Positions 35,325 to 45,535 of a stretch of DNA of 64,000 nt are shown here, piece after piece. Where the stretch lies: the NCBI GenBank assembly GCA_963921935.1, contig OY998185.1, forward strand, positions 1,032,001 to 1,096,000. The letters are read 5' to 3'. The DNA is from Galeruca laticollis. Taxonomy: Eukaryota > Arthropoda > Insecta > Coleoptera > Chrysomelidae. Made by a program: the position numbers and the translations under genes. The notes under the pieces were generated by a model. That model was not told where the DNA came from. It saw only the letters and a program-made list of their open reading frames with translations, and searched no databases. The stretch's first letter is position 1, and each line of letters begins with the position of its first letter.

Positions 35325-35495
35325 TGGAATTAATAACGTTTTTGCAATGACATGTATAATTTTAACATCAGTATTTATTTTAATATTGAAAATTATATTG
35401 AATATTGTAAAACGAAAGTTTAAGTCTTCATGTAGTATAGACATAAATAAGTATACAATGTATTTCAATAAAACAACTCATCAATTTTTTCTATT
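35058..35495 (+). repeat. Tandem duplication with embedded fiber-gene fragment
   Basis: Units at about 35058-35253 and 35300-35495 are close copies (CGGGAACAACA...GATGCCATCAA onward). Between them 35256-35297 matches 41862-41903. Confidence 0.85.
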
Positions 35496-35554
35496 TATTT
35501 GAGTAAAATTACAATGGTATTACATTTAAAAACCAACATCGTAATCGTTCTACA

Positions 35555-35979
35555 TTAATTTGTGTACAATTGAAAGCCCCATCGGCATGACAAGCATTCG
35601 AATGTTTTTTTAAACGTTCCATCAAACTTGCAGACATCAACAACAGTTGTCGTAGAAATTCCATATTCTTCACATTTCTTTTGTAAAAATTCATATATCT
35701 GATTACCGCGAACGTAAATACAATCGACATTAGACATTGTACTTTTCAAAATCTCGTCCAATTTTGAATAATCAACATCGCCAGAAGAATACTTGATTCC
35801 ATGGATATGGTGTTCCAAAAAGTTGTTTGTTTTTTATCTTGATTGCTTAGCAAATGAAAGGGTTGTGGCGGCTTAAATATGTAGTGTCTATGTTTATATC
35901 CGATTTCGATGGACAATTCCTTAGGATGGAATGTACCCTCGATAATGAAGCCTTGAATGTCAATGAATGCTATTCTCAT
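35555..35979 (-). pseudogene. Polinton conserved protein of unknown function, one frameshift
   Basis: The N-terminal part starts MRIAFIDIQGF, followed by HYIFKPPQPFHLLSNQDKK. The second part, in another frame, has YSSGDVDYSKLDEIL, DCIYVRGNQIYEFLQKK and CLSCRWGF. The frames overlap at about 35810-35820, where a small indel breaks the gene. I recognise this as a recurrent ORF of insect Polinton-type elements. The FIDIQGF start and the YSSG/YVRG blocks are suggestive of a nuclease-type fold, but I cannot assign a reaction. It is the last gene of the minus-strand virion block, directly downstream of the capsid gene. Confidence 0.65.
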
Positions 35980-36024
35980 CGTGGTTTATTTGTAACTGTC
36001 TCGCTGTGTATTTCAACACTGGTA

Positions 36025-37303
36025 TTATATGATCGTTTTGATAATTTCCGTTAGGGGGTAATACTCCAATAAACAGTCATGTATAATTATACAATATGCT
36101 CTAGTATTTGCAGGAAATCCTACACCTACTTCAATTTCCACTTTTATATCAACTGTCGATGCCCTCATACCCTCCTCCTGTTTGGAACAGTCTATGACAA
36201 AGAGAAGCACGATCTTTGAATGCTTCATAGTCCAATGTTGGATGTACTATGCTGGAATTGGTATAGCTTCTATAGAATGAGGCGTAATTATGATAGGCAA
36301 GAGTATAGTCGTTTTTTCCGAAATCCATCTTCAATCGTTCGGTGGGCCAAAAATCTCCGTTCAAAGCCAATCTTACATTGTTGGTGTTCAAGTGATCGAA
36401 TTGCGAAGGATCGTTTGTCTTCTTGTTGCGTCTATCTATTTGAAAGCATACGATAACATATCGAGGTCTCTCGACAGACGAGCTCGTTTTAACTGACCAA
36501 ATCTCATTTTTAGCGTCTTTCGTTAACGTAGTCAATACACAAAGTTCCCATTTTCTGAACGGAATGAATATTGGTCGATCACTTTTTATTTGCTCCATCA
36601 TACGTAATTTTATTTCATCGTTAGGATAGACGTGTTTAACTTTCAATGCCATGCTATCTATAACAAACTTTATTGTAGTGTTAGATGTCGTAGTACCTGT
36701 TGTAACTTCATTTACTATTACAGCATCGTTATCATGACCAGCACGTATGAATCGAAAAGTTTGTTTTCCATATGTGATTTTAGTGTAGTCATTGAATACA
36801 TTGAAAATGTGTTTTAGAGGAATCAACAAACTAAACGATTTATCAACATCATTCAATAGCGGTTTATTGGGATAATTCCAGCCAGCTAAAGCCATTTCTT
36901 TCGATTGTGGATTATAACACAACAAACTTCTTGCGGTACTTACTATACCGGGATCTCGTACTATTTCTATTTCCTTTCCACTTTGAATGTAGGAACAAGA
37001 ATCGAATAGGAATACACCGCAATTTGGCGTTAGATTAACATGTCCTCCTCCGCCACTAACTTCTAATTTTCCCTTAATTTCAAGTTGAGTTTCGTACATG
37101 AGAAAAAATGCGTCAGTTTGTTGGATGTCAAATTCCACAGAATCGCTGTTATTGAATGATTTCACATAAGGAACATAGGTGTGAAAATCTTCTTTTCTTA
37201 TCGACTCTTCATATTGTGGATCTCGGTAAAGGTCAAATATCGAAGATATTTTCGTTGATGGTGGTGTCCTATCAGAACGCACGTACTTTCTTTTTAGTGT
37301 CAT
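36025..37303 (-). pseudogene. Polinton major capsid protein (double jelly-roll), one frameshift
   Basis: Likely the major capsid protein, of the double jelly-roll type that builds the capsid shell. The main open part (36149-37303) includes YVPYVKSFNNSDSVEFDI, DAFFLMYETQLEIKGKL, CGVFLFDSCSYIQSGKEIE and VRDPGIVSTARSLLCYN, blocks I associate with insect Polinton capsid genes. The C-terminal end, with ASTVDIKVEIEVGVGF and RAYCIIIHDCLLEYYPL, is in another frame; a small indel near 36200-36210 breaks it. It lies downstream of penton and a small basic gene whose end it overlaps by 32 nt. Assignment rests on pattern memory and gene order. Confidence 0.75.
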
Positions 37304-37454
37304 TTTTCTTCAACTTTAATCCGATTGCTTTGAGAAACGCCCGATTTGCAGGAGTTAGATGAAGCTTCGTTCTTTTGAACGATCTGCAAGAGACTAATTT
37401 TGTTGTAGATGATGGGGGACTTTTATAATAGTCGTTGTTGATAAGTAGACCCAT
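37272..37454 (-). CDS. Polinton small basic protein
   Basis: A 60-residue basic protein (MGLLINNDYYKSPPSSTTKL, then LTPANRAFLKAIGLKLKK). Its ATG shares a base with the penton stop (TAATG at 37452-37456) and its end overlaps the capsid start, so it is probably translated by reinitiation within one transcript. Similar short ORFs sit between penton and capsid in insect Polintons, to my recollection. Function is unknown; a basic core or cement role is a guess. Confidence 0.55.
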   Translation of the reverse strand: MGLLINNDYYKSPPSSTTKLVSCRSFKRTKLHLTPANRAFLKAIGLKLKKNDTKKKVRAF

Positions 37455-38170
37455 TAACGTTCCAATAGATGTAAAAGTAACGTGCTTTTTTCTCCTCGAA
37501 AATTTACTGGTTCGAGATCTTGATTCAACACTCTTACAGTAATGTTGGTGATTTCGTTTGTGCTGCTCACAGCTAAGTAAATCGGATTGTTCGGTCGTTC
37601 GTTGATTGCATAGCCAGGGTCCACTGTAATTGGGAAACTGAATATTGTATGAGCAGGCTTATCTCCGTCAAACGATCCTTCAGCAATATTGCAATCGAAT
37701 AGTAAAGTTGATATTTTACAAATGTTAACAGGTAGATCGGAACGGTGGACTTTACCAGGATCTAGTATCTTTGGAGAAAATCCTAGTATTTTACTCAAAC
37801 TATCAGAGTATTCAAAATCGATGGCGTGCTGTCGACTGTAAATTTCACACTGAAGAGTGTTGTTGTTGGGCTTCAAAGATATATCGGCCACAGTTGTATC
37901 CGTCTTCAATTTGAACTGATCGATGAGATAAGCTTCAATATCTGTGATTTCGTAACATCCTGACGGGAAGTTAATGGTGATGAGTCCTTTCTTACGATCA
38001 TTTTTATTGTAGAAATAAAATTTCTCACCATCGATATTCGGTATAGAATGATACGAATGAAACCCCAACACACCAATAAAGTATTCTTTTTCAGGTTTCA
38101 ATATTATCGGTGTGGGAGGAGTGAAGGAGAATTCATTCGATGTGGACGTTAAGTTCAACAGTTGAGACAT
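37454..38170 (-). CDS. Polinton penton (minor capsid, single jelly-roll)
   Basis: A 238-residue protein with a complete frame. Recognisable blocks: FSFTPPTPIILKPEKEYFIG near the N-terminus, FPSGCYEITDIEAYL, LSKILGFSPKIL, and the C-terminal ITVRVLNQDLEPVNFRGE, which is characteristic of the insect Polinton penton-like proteins. Single jelly-roll pentons occupy capsid vertices. It is the third gene downstream of the protease block, spaced 61 nt from the small Cys-rich gene. This is one of the few virion genes here without a visible break. Confidence 0.8.
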   Translation of the reverse strand: MSQLLNLTSTSNEFSFTPPTPIILKPEKEYFIGVLGFHSYHSIPNIDGEKFYFYNKNDRKKGLITINFPSGCYEITDIEAYLIDQFKLKTDTTVADISLKPNNNTLQCEIYSRQHAIDFEYSDSLSKILGFSPKILDPGKVHRSDLPVNICKISTLLFDCNIAEGSFDGDKPAHTIFSFPITVDPGYAINERPNNPIYLAVSSTNEITNITVRVLNQDLEPVNFRGEKSTLLLHLLER

Positions 38171-38231
38171 GACTGTGATGTTTATGGGAGTGGTGTATTT
38201 AAATAATATTACTAGATTAGAAAAAACAATT

Positions 38232-38513
38232 TTATTTTTTCAAATAATAATTACATGCATGACAGTTGCGTTGTGAGCTAACCGGACCATCGACATGAGT
38301 ACGTTGATCCGGTCGATTGTAATGCACAAAACAAGGCAAGCAAATTTGCAAGTCGAAATTCGATTGATATTCTTTTGGTAATTTATACCAATTGTCTAAT
38401 AAATCCCAAGGTTTAACTCGCTCTACCAAATACTTTAGAGGAATAGTTTTCAATTCGGCACTTGTAAAAGACGACAACAATTGTGTTTCGCCAACCAACC
38501 ATGCTTCAGACAT
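38232..38513 (-). CDS. Polinton small cysteine-motif protein
   Basis: A 93-residue protein starting MSEAWLVGETQLLSSFTSAE. I chose the ATG at 38513 because it overlaps the end of the protease by only 8 nt, whereas the longer frame would lie deep in the protease gene. It has two Cys pairs, CLPC and CHAC, spaced about 27 residues apart, which could bind one zinc ion. It is not recognised otherwise. It sits between protease and penton, in the same direction. Confidence 0.55.
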   Translation of the reverse strand: MSEAWLVGETQLLSSFTSAELKTIPLKYLVERVKPWDLLDNWYKLPKEYQSNFDLQICLPCFVHYNRPDQRTHVDGPVSSQRNCHACNYYLKK

Positions 38514-38865
38514 TATAGAGGAATTGCAAACACAAATGTCCACAGTTGATCTGATTGTAATTTTGGTATTGCTCGTAATTGTAAAATATTTTACTGCCAG
38601 CAAGATAAGTGACAAGTTCTCTCGGAGGCTTCAGATTACCAAATGAATCGAAATATTCGACGCAGTCATTCATCTTCCTATATGCTACCCAATGCGTGCC
38701 TGAGTTTTTAGACACATCCAAATTTAGTATTGCTGATTCACATCGTCGAGGTCCGTTTTTCGGTAGAGAATCGCGCATGTACACATCTCGAAAATATTTT
38801 ATTTTCAATAATTTGGCAAACTTGATTAATTCATAGTCTAATAATGCTCTATTGGGTAGCTTCAA
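38506..38865 (-). CDS. Polinton adenovirus-type cysteine protease
   Basis: A maturation protease of the Ulp1/adenain superfamily, expected to cleave capsid precursors. The catalytic residues are visible in order: His in GTHWVAYRK, Asp in YFDSFGNLKPP, and Cys in NCGHLCLQFL, with an upstream Gln-rich YNYEQYQNYNQ stretch. A length of 119 residues is short compared with adenovirus protease but usual for compact Polinton forms. Its start overlaps the end of the PLA2 gene by 17 nt and its end overlaps the Cys-motif gene by 8 nt, as in an operon-like block. The frame is intact. Confidence 0.85.
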   Translation of the reverse strand: MKLPNRALLDYELIKFAKLLKIKYFRDVYMRDSLPKNGPRRCESAILNLDVSKNSGTHWVAYRKMNDCVEYFDSFGNLKPPRELVTYLAGSKIFYNYEQYQNYNQINCGHLCLQFLYNV

Positions 38866-39668
38866 TGGTAGTTTTTTTCAAGAATAATCCATATCCACCT
38901 TTAGCGTTATTTCGCAAATACAATCCTTTACCTATAGGCTCCATAGCTTTATTATGACGATGATCTTCTTCCAATTTCTTTTGAGCATTTTTTGCATCGA
39001 TCACAGTTTTCGCAATTCCCGCAGCACCGCCCGATAATGCTCCCAAAGCTGAAAGTCCAGCGAAAAGAGGTATTAGAGGTAAAAATCCTCCAGATTTAGC
39101 TACAGGTATTATTCTAGGTATTGGAACATGTTTTCGGCCTCCGGATTTTTTAATAAGAGATTTTGCTGCTCGCAATGCAAACATCGCTGTATCTGACAGC
39201 GAAGATCTTTTTTCATGGATTTCTTCACCTTCATAACAACATCACGATGAAAAGATCTACGACGCTTCGGCTTCATACCCATTCCCAACTTGCGTTTGAC
39301 CTTCATTCCAGTGGTAACGAGCCAGGCGGCTGCCTTTTCACCTAATTTAGCGTCTTTTGACTTTACTCGCTCCCAAGCGGCGTTTTCTAGTACCAAATCA
39401 GCTTTATGACGATCTGTGAGTGACTTGTTAGATGCGTATGCGATATCGTGATTTTTGCAAGCTGCGTCGAGAGCGTTGACACCTGTATCTCCTCGTAGTA
39501 GCCGTTTTTTCAGACGCGTTCCAGCTATATAAATAGAGGATTTAATATTGTGAAAAAATAAAAATAGTAAAACTTACGTCCACAGTATTGGTAGCCAGGA
39601 AAATGAAGCTCAAAAGGTAAATTGTTTATGAGTGAATTTAGCACACCTTCACCTTCGTGAATCAACAT
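38849..39668 (-). pseudogene. Polinton PLA2-domain virion protein with C-terminal hydrophobic region; spliced, one frameshift
   Basis: Exon 1 is 39578-39668 (ATG at 39668), followed by a 53-bp intron (39525-39577, GTAAGT...TATAG), then exon 2. The splice brings together the two halves of a parvovirus-type phospholipase A2 calcium loop (YCG at the end of exon 1, GTRLKKR at the start of exon 2); the active-site region follows as DAACKNHDIAYAS. Next comes a basic stretch (KVKRKLGMGMKPKRRR), then a Gly/Ala-rich hydrophobic segment (LPLIPLFAGLSALGALSGG) and a KGLYLRN tail, like the membrane-active pVI/pX-type proteins of Polintons and adintoviruses. A one-base loss in an A-run at about 39206-39213 separates the last part. 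Expected role: membrane penetration during entry. Confidence 0.75.
39525..39577 (-). other. 53-bp intron in the PLA2 gene
   Basis: GT at 39576-39577 (GTAAGT) and AG at 39525-39526. Phase joins the two halves of the calcium-loop motif. It is very short, as common in insects. Confidence 0.7.
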
Positions 39669-39736
39669 GAAGACTGACTGTTTGCTCAAGATGGAACCTA
39701 TAATTATAGCTGCACTGTTTGAAAAATTATCATAAG
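39669..39736. promoter_or_regulatory. Divergent promoter region
   Basis: A 68-bp gap between the ATGs of the minus-strand virion block and the plus-strand ATPase block. Both blocks are probably transcribed outward from here. No TATA box is convincing. Confidence 0.4.
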
Positions 39737-40422
39737 ATGGAGATTGTTAAACAAGAGCAGTCATTACCGATTGAAAATTTCGATAGCGTTTTGGAAGATA
39801 GACGTAGCCGAAAACATGGACTTTTATTACCTGATTCGCTCGTGCTATTATTTGTGGCCCCAGCGGATGTGGGAAAACAAATATTGTGCTATCATTGCTA
39901 TTCAATCCAAATGGTGTAAAATTTGAATATGTCTACGTTTATTCTAAATCTCTATATCAACCAAAATACCAACTGCTCGAAGAAGTATTGACTGGTGTAA
40001 AAGGTGTGGGATATTATCCGTTTAAAGAAAACGATGAAATTGTAAGTCCTACACAATCCAAACCGAATTCGATTTTCATTTTTGACGATGTGTCATGCGA
40101 CAAACAACAAACAATTCAAGAATATTTTTCCATGTGTAGACACAGAAGTATTGATGTCTTCTACCTATGTCAGACTTATTCGAAAATACCAAAGCAGCTA
40201 ATACGTGATAACTGCAATATGATTGTAATGTTTAAACAGGATGAAATTAACCTTAAACATGCCTTCAACGAACACGTTTCCCCCGACATGTCATTTGAAC
40301 AATTCAAGAAAATGTGCTCTGAAGGCTGGAATGATAAATATGGCGCTTTGGTTATTGTTAAAGACTCTGATTTACAAGATGGTAGATATCGTAAAGGATT
40401 CGATATGTATATAAAAATATAA
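39737..40422 (+). pseudogene. Polinton packaging ATPase (FtsK/HerA, A32-like), one frameshift
   Basis: A genome-packaging ATPase. The Walker A motif GPSGCGKTN is intact in the DNA at about 39857-39883, in the frame of the long downstream part. The N-terminal part (ATG at 39737, MEIVKQEQSLPIENF) is in another frame; the break is a small deletion near 39840. Walker B is NSIFIFDDVSCD at about 40072. Further blocks are EYFSMCRHRSIDVFYLCQTY (sensor region) and GRYRKGFDMYI at the C-terminus. It starts the plus-strand block, 28 nt upstream of the DUF8207-like gene. Confidence 0.88.
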
Positions 40423-40449
40423 TAATTATTTAACCATTCATTTTTCTTT

Positions 40450-41421
40450 ATGATGTCATCTGATGCAGACGCTGTGCGAAAACAAAAAATTGCAGATCTG
40501 AAACGAATTATTAGAAAAAAGTATTTATCTTTTAAACTGAACAAAACTGAGCATGATGAGACACTAAATAGAATTTTCAAACCTATATCTAATCCACTCA
40601 AAGATATCGTAAATATTATGAATACATCTAAGACAAACAAGCAGATTACAGCAACCCTACCTCCACCACCACCACCACCACAGCCCACATCATCTAAAGA
40701 GAAAAAAGAACATGTTCCCAATTTTATCAGTGATGAAGAATTATACAGTTATGATCCGAAAAATGAATCAGTATTTACGGATGATGATGATGATGATGAT
40801 GAACCTCAAGTAAATACTAGTGAACATTTCTCACCACGAACAGTCAACGAGTACATCGAACAATATCCTATAATGGGTCGACAATGTGTCATCGATTTCT
40901 TTAACGAAGACTCACAAATCGATGATTTCTACGGTCCAAAGTATAATGCTGAAAACGATCAGTGGACTCTGGGGAATAAACGCATAAACTTTGACGCGAA
41001 AAACGGAGATATATTCGTAGAAGGAGATAAAGGATGGGATAGAATACCTGCTACTCCAGGTCTTTCCCAATTACTTTTCTACCAACATCCCAAATATACC
41101 GAAGATGATTTACCTACATACAAAATATTATTGGAACGAATGGGGGTTCATTTAAAAAAAGATAGAACACTAAAAGGTTCTCAGCGGTGGAAGTATATTA
41201 ATATTATTAAAAAGCAATTTATTATGAGACGAAACACTACCACTAACATCGTAGGTAAAGGATTACCTGATCACATCATGACCTATAATGATAAAGATAT
41301 AGAGTACGTTTACTGGGACGATGTAAACGAGATTGTTGAAAGACTTAGAGAGTTAATAGCTTCCAAGGATGCAGCTAACACTTCCAATGATAATGAGATT
41401 GTTGCCGATTATATACATTAA
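40450..41421 (+). CDS. Polinton DUF8207-like protein
   Basis: A 323-residue protein with an N-terminal basic helix (KQKIADLKRIIRKKYLSFKL), a polyproline tract, an acidic run (about 7 Asp), then a conserved domain from about residue 165: DDFYGPKYNAENDQWTLGNK, INFDAKNGDIFVEG, TPGLSQLLFY and a following helical region. I recognise the domain as the one annotated DUF8207 in insect Polinton-type proteins; its function is not known to me. The frame is intact. It follows the ATPase in the same direction, so a role in virion assembly or DNA packaging is possible. Confidence 0.65.
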   Translation: MMSSDADAVRKQKIADLKRIIRKKYLSFKLNKTEHDETLNRIFKPISNPLKDIVNIMNTSKTNKQITATLPPPPPPPQPTSSKEKKEHVPNFISDEELYSYDPKNESVFTDDDDDDDEPQVNTSEHFSPRTVNEYIEQYPIMGRQCVIDFFNEDSQIDDFYGPKYNAENDQWTLGNKRINFDAKNGDIFVEGDKGWDRIPATPGLSQLLFYQHPKYTEDDLPTYKILLERMGVHLKKDRTLKGSQRWKYINIIKKQFIMRRNTTTNIVGKGLPDHIMTYNDKDIEYVYWDDVNEIVERLRELIASKDAANTSNDNEIVADYIH

Positions 41422-41450
41422 CCATCGATTGATTTATGTTCATTTTCAAA

Positions 41451-42119
41451 ATGAGTCTCGACAAGTTTGGTCGACATTCTGACGCATATAAAAAGAAGTA
41501 TGATACAAATCTCTAAGCACGATTTAAAAAAATCGAAATAGCTCAATTGTCGTTGAACACAAGTATTCAGCAAATAAATGATAAAATAAAATCCTTGATA
41601 AATAATGGATCAACTCAAAAGTATGTAGATAATGCAATAGAATCAAATAGAAAATTTATAGTAAACATACTTGACAAAAAAATGAAAGATACATTGGATG
41701 AAATACATAGAAACTATGATTCAAGGATTGCTACTCTCAATACAAACATTCCGATAAAAAAATATGTCGATAATCTCGTTTCATCGACAAATATCAGCAG
41801 ACAGATACACCAATTCGCAGGAAAGTATCACACAAAGTGTCTAATCAGCTTTAGGGGCACGAAGAAATTCAACAAGAACTTTTACGTTTTGGATACGGAA
41901 GGTACGGCTTTTGTATTCCCTTTTGATTGTAAAATTGAAAATTGTAAACATTATGCTTCTGATGGCAGCGTTTTATTAAAGAATAATATGGAATATCAGT
42001 ATCAACAGTTAAACGGCCTTAGCATAAAGAAGAACGATAAAATAGAATTCAAATTGGGTAGTAGAGATTATTTTTGCATGGATCTTCTCGTACAGTGTAA
42101 TTTAGAAGAAGAACAATAA
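41451..42119 (+). pseudogene. Polinton fiber-like protein: coiled coil plus beta-rich head, one stop
   Basis: It starts MSLDKFGRHSDAYKKKY. A TAA at 41514-41516 interrupts it, after which the same frame continues to 42119. The middle (about residues 30-110) is a coiled coil (SIQQINDKIKSLI, ILDKKMKDTLDEI). The C-terminal 100 residues look beta-rich (CLISFRGTKKF, YVLDTEGTAFVFPFDC, KIEFKLGSRDYFCMDLL). Coil plus globular head matches the architecture of trimeric fiber or attachment proteins; this is inference from shape only. A 42-bp stretch of the head is copied at 35256-35297. Confidence 0.55.
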
Positions 42120-42130
42120 TTGACCTTTAG

Positions 42131-42176
<46 letters not shown>

Positions 42177-44439
42177 CGTTGTTTTGTGCAAGTTTTTTTT
42201 ATTTTTTTTTTTGATGTTGTGTTTGCCCTGCCAACTCAGACTGTAATACAGCTTTTCCGGCGGCTAGGATCGTGGGTAATAGAAGGCGCCAGATCCCAAA
42301 ATTGGAACCAAGAAAACTAGATAATCGAAATATACAGATATACATATATTAATAATTCGAATTAACAATACGAGTCTATATAAAAATATATACAATTTTC
42401 ATAAATGACCGAATCTATATAAAACTACTTTATCCTCAAACAAGATTAATTACTTATTAAAGATAATAAGGCGATACAAACAAAACCTGATAGTAAAATA
42501 AACCTGACCCCAAAGTGATATTAACTAAAATACAATACTTATTTCCTGTAAGGAAGTGATCTAAGCAAAAAAAATGGACGCTACCCAACCAAGATTATTC
42601 CAAGTAAATAATCAATAAAGCTGCTCTAAACCAATAACAATAGTTATCACTAAGTAATGAGCCAATCACCTATTTGTGCAAATATTGAATAATATTAATT
42701 ATTTAAGTATTAATGATCAAAACCAGAGAGGACTGATAAAAAAATCTTCAATTATACATTTAATGATCGTACGTTCATTAAAAGGTAGTTGAAGTAACAA
42801 GTACAAAGTTTTGATTTACTTTTAAGTAACTAGGTTGGAGTATTTATAATTAATCAGAAATAATCAACAAATGAAATCAGACACAAGATGATCTGATTCT
42901 TAAGCGTATATCACTAGTTGGGTGAAGATAACTTTTATGGCTCGGTGAAACCTATTGAGTAAGTAACATTACTTAAGGTCAAGAATAATTGCATACTTAA
43001 TGAAACTGAAATTAATTTTGATGGTCTTACATCAGGTTATGCTCAATGATTTCAATTAACGAACTATCAATTTTCATTTTATTCCGAAATAAAAAAATAA
43101 AACCGATAATTTCAACAAATCAAACGAAAAAATTTTCACGTCAATGATACTTGGGTGAAATAAGTGGTATCTGAATGAAGAAAATTTTAAAATAAAAAAT
43201 ATTTCATTCTGGGAATACGAATACTGATTTACCACTGCTCCAACAATTGGTACTTAGAATTTCAAACAAGAAATAAGTAGACAATCTTACCATATGATGC
43301 TGAAATTAAGGTAAAAGTATAGAATTAAATAAACAACTGTCCCCTATAAAACAAGTGGTCATAATACTTAAAGTCTAAAGTGATCAGTACTTCGAATTAA
43401 ACAAATCAGCAAGCAAGAAACCTCACTTAATTTCAGTATTTACAAATTTAGGCATCTACAAAATAATTTCTACTTATTAAGTCCTACCAAACAATTTGAG
43501 ACTATTTTCAATAAAAGTAGTTACGAAGATTATACTATATTACAAAAACCGGCATTACGCCGAAATTACTTAAAATTACTGGTTATCGTCAGAAAAGACA
43601 CTTTATACATCAAATATGAAAATATTATTTACATCTATGAAGATTCTAGAAGGTTGGTTTGACAACAAAATTTATAATTAAGTTGATCTTCCTATATAAA
43701 AGTTCACTGTAAAGTGTTAACTTTGAAAGACACTTAAAACCATTTACTAGCGTGAAGATAAAAAATGAATGGACTCTGCTAATGCTGATAAGGCATTTAA
43801 TGAAAAAGTGAAGAGAATTACTTAACTTTGTATTACAGTACTCCTAGCAAGAACAGCATTACATCATAGGATAATTAAATATCCCAAATCCCGGTAGATA
43901 CGGCTCCAACGCTAAATCCAAGTTGTACTGTAAGGTGGAAAATAGGACTTACTGGAACACCCAAACGATTCCCGATTCCGTAGGAGGATAGATTGACTTC
44001 CTTACCATATTAGTATATTTACAATTTGTTTGGAAAATCAATATCTGCGGCTTAAGAACTCGTAGCATTCCATTTTTTAACCATAAAAGTAAGACTCAAA
44101 AGAAACTCACAAAAACTCTGAGCCCAGAACCAAAAAACTTGTCTTCGACTTTCATGTGAATTCTATCCGGAGACCCGTTACTATCAAAGATATATTCACA
44201 TTCACGGTCGAAAAGCAACTCCTCCGGCGAACACCAGTTATAACAATCCTAATCGAATTTATGTATATTGTAAATACGAGGGGCGGTAGACAACTATGTA
44301 AACCGAAATATCAAAAAATTTATAATTAAGTTTTATCTTGGAGTTGATTTGAGAATAAATTTACCTCAGCTATATTAAACATAATAATATGAACTACCAT
44401 TATTAACAAAAAAATGTAACAATCGTGAAAATGATTGTT

Positions 44440-44490
<51 letters not shown>

Positions 44491-44518
44491 AAATAACCTT
44501 CTTTGTTCACTATACATC
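42120..44518. other. 2.3-kb noncoding segment between two (TA)n tracts inside the Polinton
   Basis: It is bounded by (TA)n at about 42136-42171 and 44443-44487, with no ORF of note between. Its base composition and lack of coding remnants differ from the compact genes on both sides. A later insertion (for example a solo long LTR) is plausible. The TGGCGCC on the minus strand at 42285-42291 is the only hint of a primer-binding site. Confidence 0.4.
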
Positions 44519-45450
44519 ATGTCTGCAGACAGGATTCAACTTGTTAAAGAATTGCATAAACCGATTCGACGAAATTATCCACGTCGACGAACAATAATCA
44601 AAGGTCTTGATGACTTATGGCAAATGGATTTAGCCGAAATGAGACCTTATGCAAAGCATAATAAAGGATTTGAAATGATTTTGGTGGTTATCGATTGTTT
44701 CTCGAAATTCATGTGGACTCGTCCACTCAAGACGAAAACAGCCGAAGAAATAACACGAGAATTTTCGAGTATTATCAGGAGTCGAACACCAAAAAATCTA
44801 CAATCAGATCAGGGAACGGAATTTTACAATAGTAAATTCAAATCTCTAATGAAAAAACATAATATCAATCATTATAGTACATTTAGTACGAAGAAAGCTG
44901 CAATTGCAGAAAGAGTTATTAGAACGCTCAAAACGAAGCTCTATAAACATTTCAGCTTAATTGGGAAATACCAATGGATCGATATTTTACCTCAAATCAC
45001 AAAGGAATACAACGACACAAAACATAGTAAAACTCGATACAAACCATCAGAGGTGAATCGAAGTAACGAAAAATTGATTTTAAATAAGAAATTCAGTTAT
45101 TTGAAAATCGCCGGTCCCAGAAAATTAAATGTGGGAGATATTGAGCGAATAAGTAAATAAGTAAAGCGAAACATGCTTTTGAAAAAGGTTACACTCCCAA
45201 TTTTACAACTGAACTATTCAAAATTACGAAAGTCAAAATAACGAATCCTGTAACGTATTTGATAGAAGATATGACTGGATCGCCTATTAGAGGTTGTTTC
45301 TATGAAGAAGAATTACAAAAAACCAAAAATCCCCACATTTATCTCGTTGAAAAGGTGTTGAAGAGGAAACGTAACAAAATGTACGTTAAATGGTTAGGAT
45401 TAGATGAAAAACATAACAGTTGGATTAACACTGATGATGTAGTAGTATAG
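44519..45450 (+). pseudogene. Polinton integrase with C-terminal chromodomain, one frameshift
   Basis: A retroviral-type DDE integrase that inserts the element. Core motifs: LWQMDLAEM and VIDCFSKFMW around the first Asp, NLQSDQGTEFYN for the second, and AIAERVIRTLKTKLYK with the catalytic Glu. There is no N-terminal zinc-binding domain, which is usual for this family. The C-terminal part (45259-45450) is a chromodomain: YLVEKVLKRKRNKMYVKWLG, followed by NSWINTDDV, probably for chromatin targeting. Between them the frame is broken by a perfect 8-bp tandem duplication (ATAAGTAA twice, 45149-45164), clearly a recent slippage event. Confidence 0.9.
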
Positions 45451-45535
45451 ATCACCAGCAACCAATCAACTTTAATTGAGTGGAGGACAGAGATAAACAT
45501 ATAAATTGATCGACATTAGTTTAGAAGTCATCATA

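Noticed and set aside
40176..40721. A 181-codon minus-strand ORF with a Gly run
   Set aside because: It is antisense to the ATPase and DUF8207-like genes; the Gly run is the complement of the polyproline tract.
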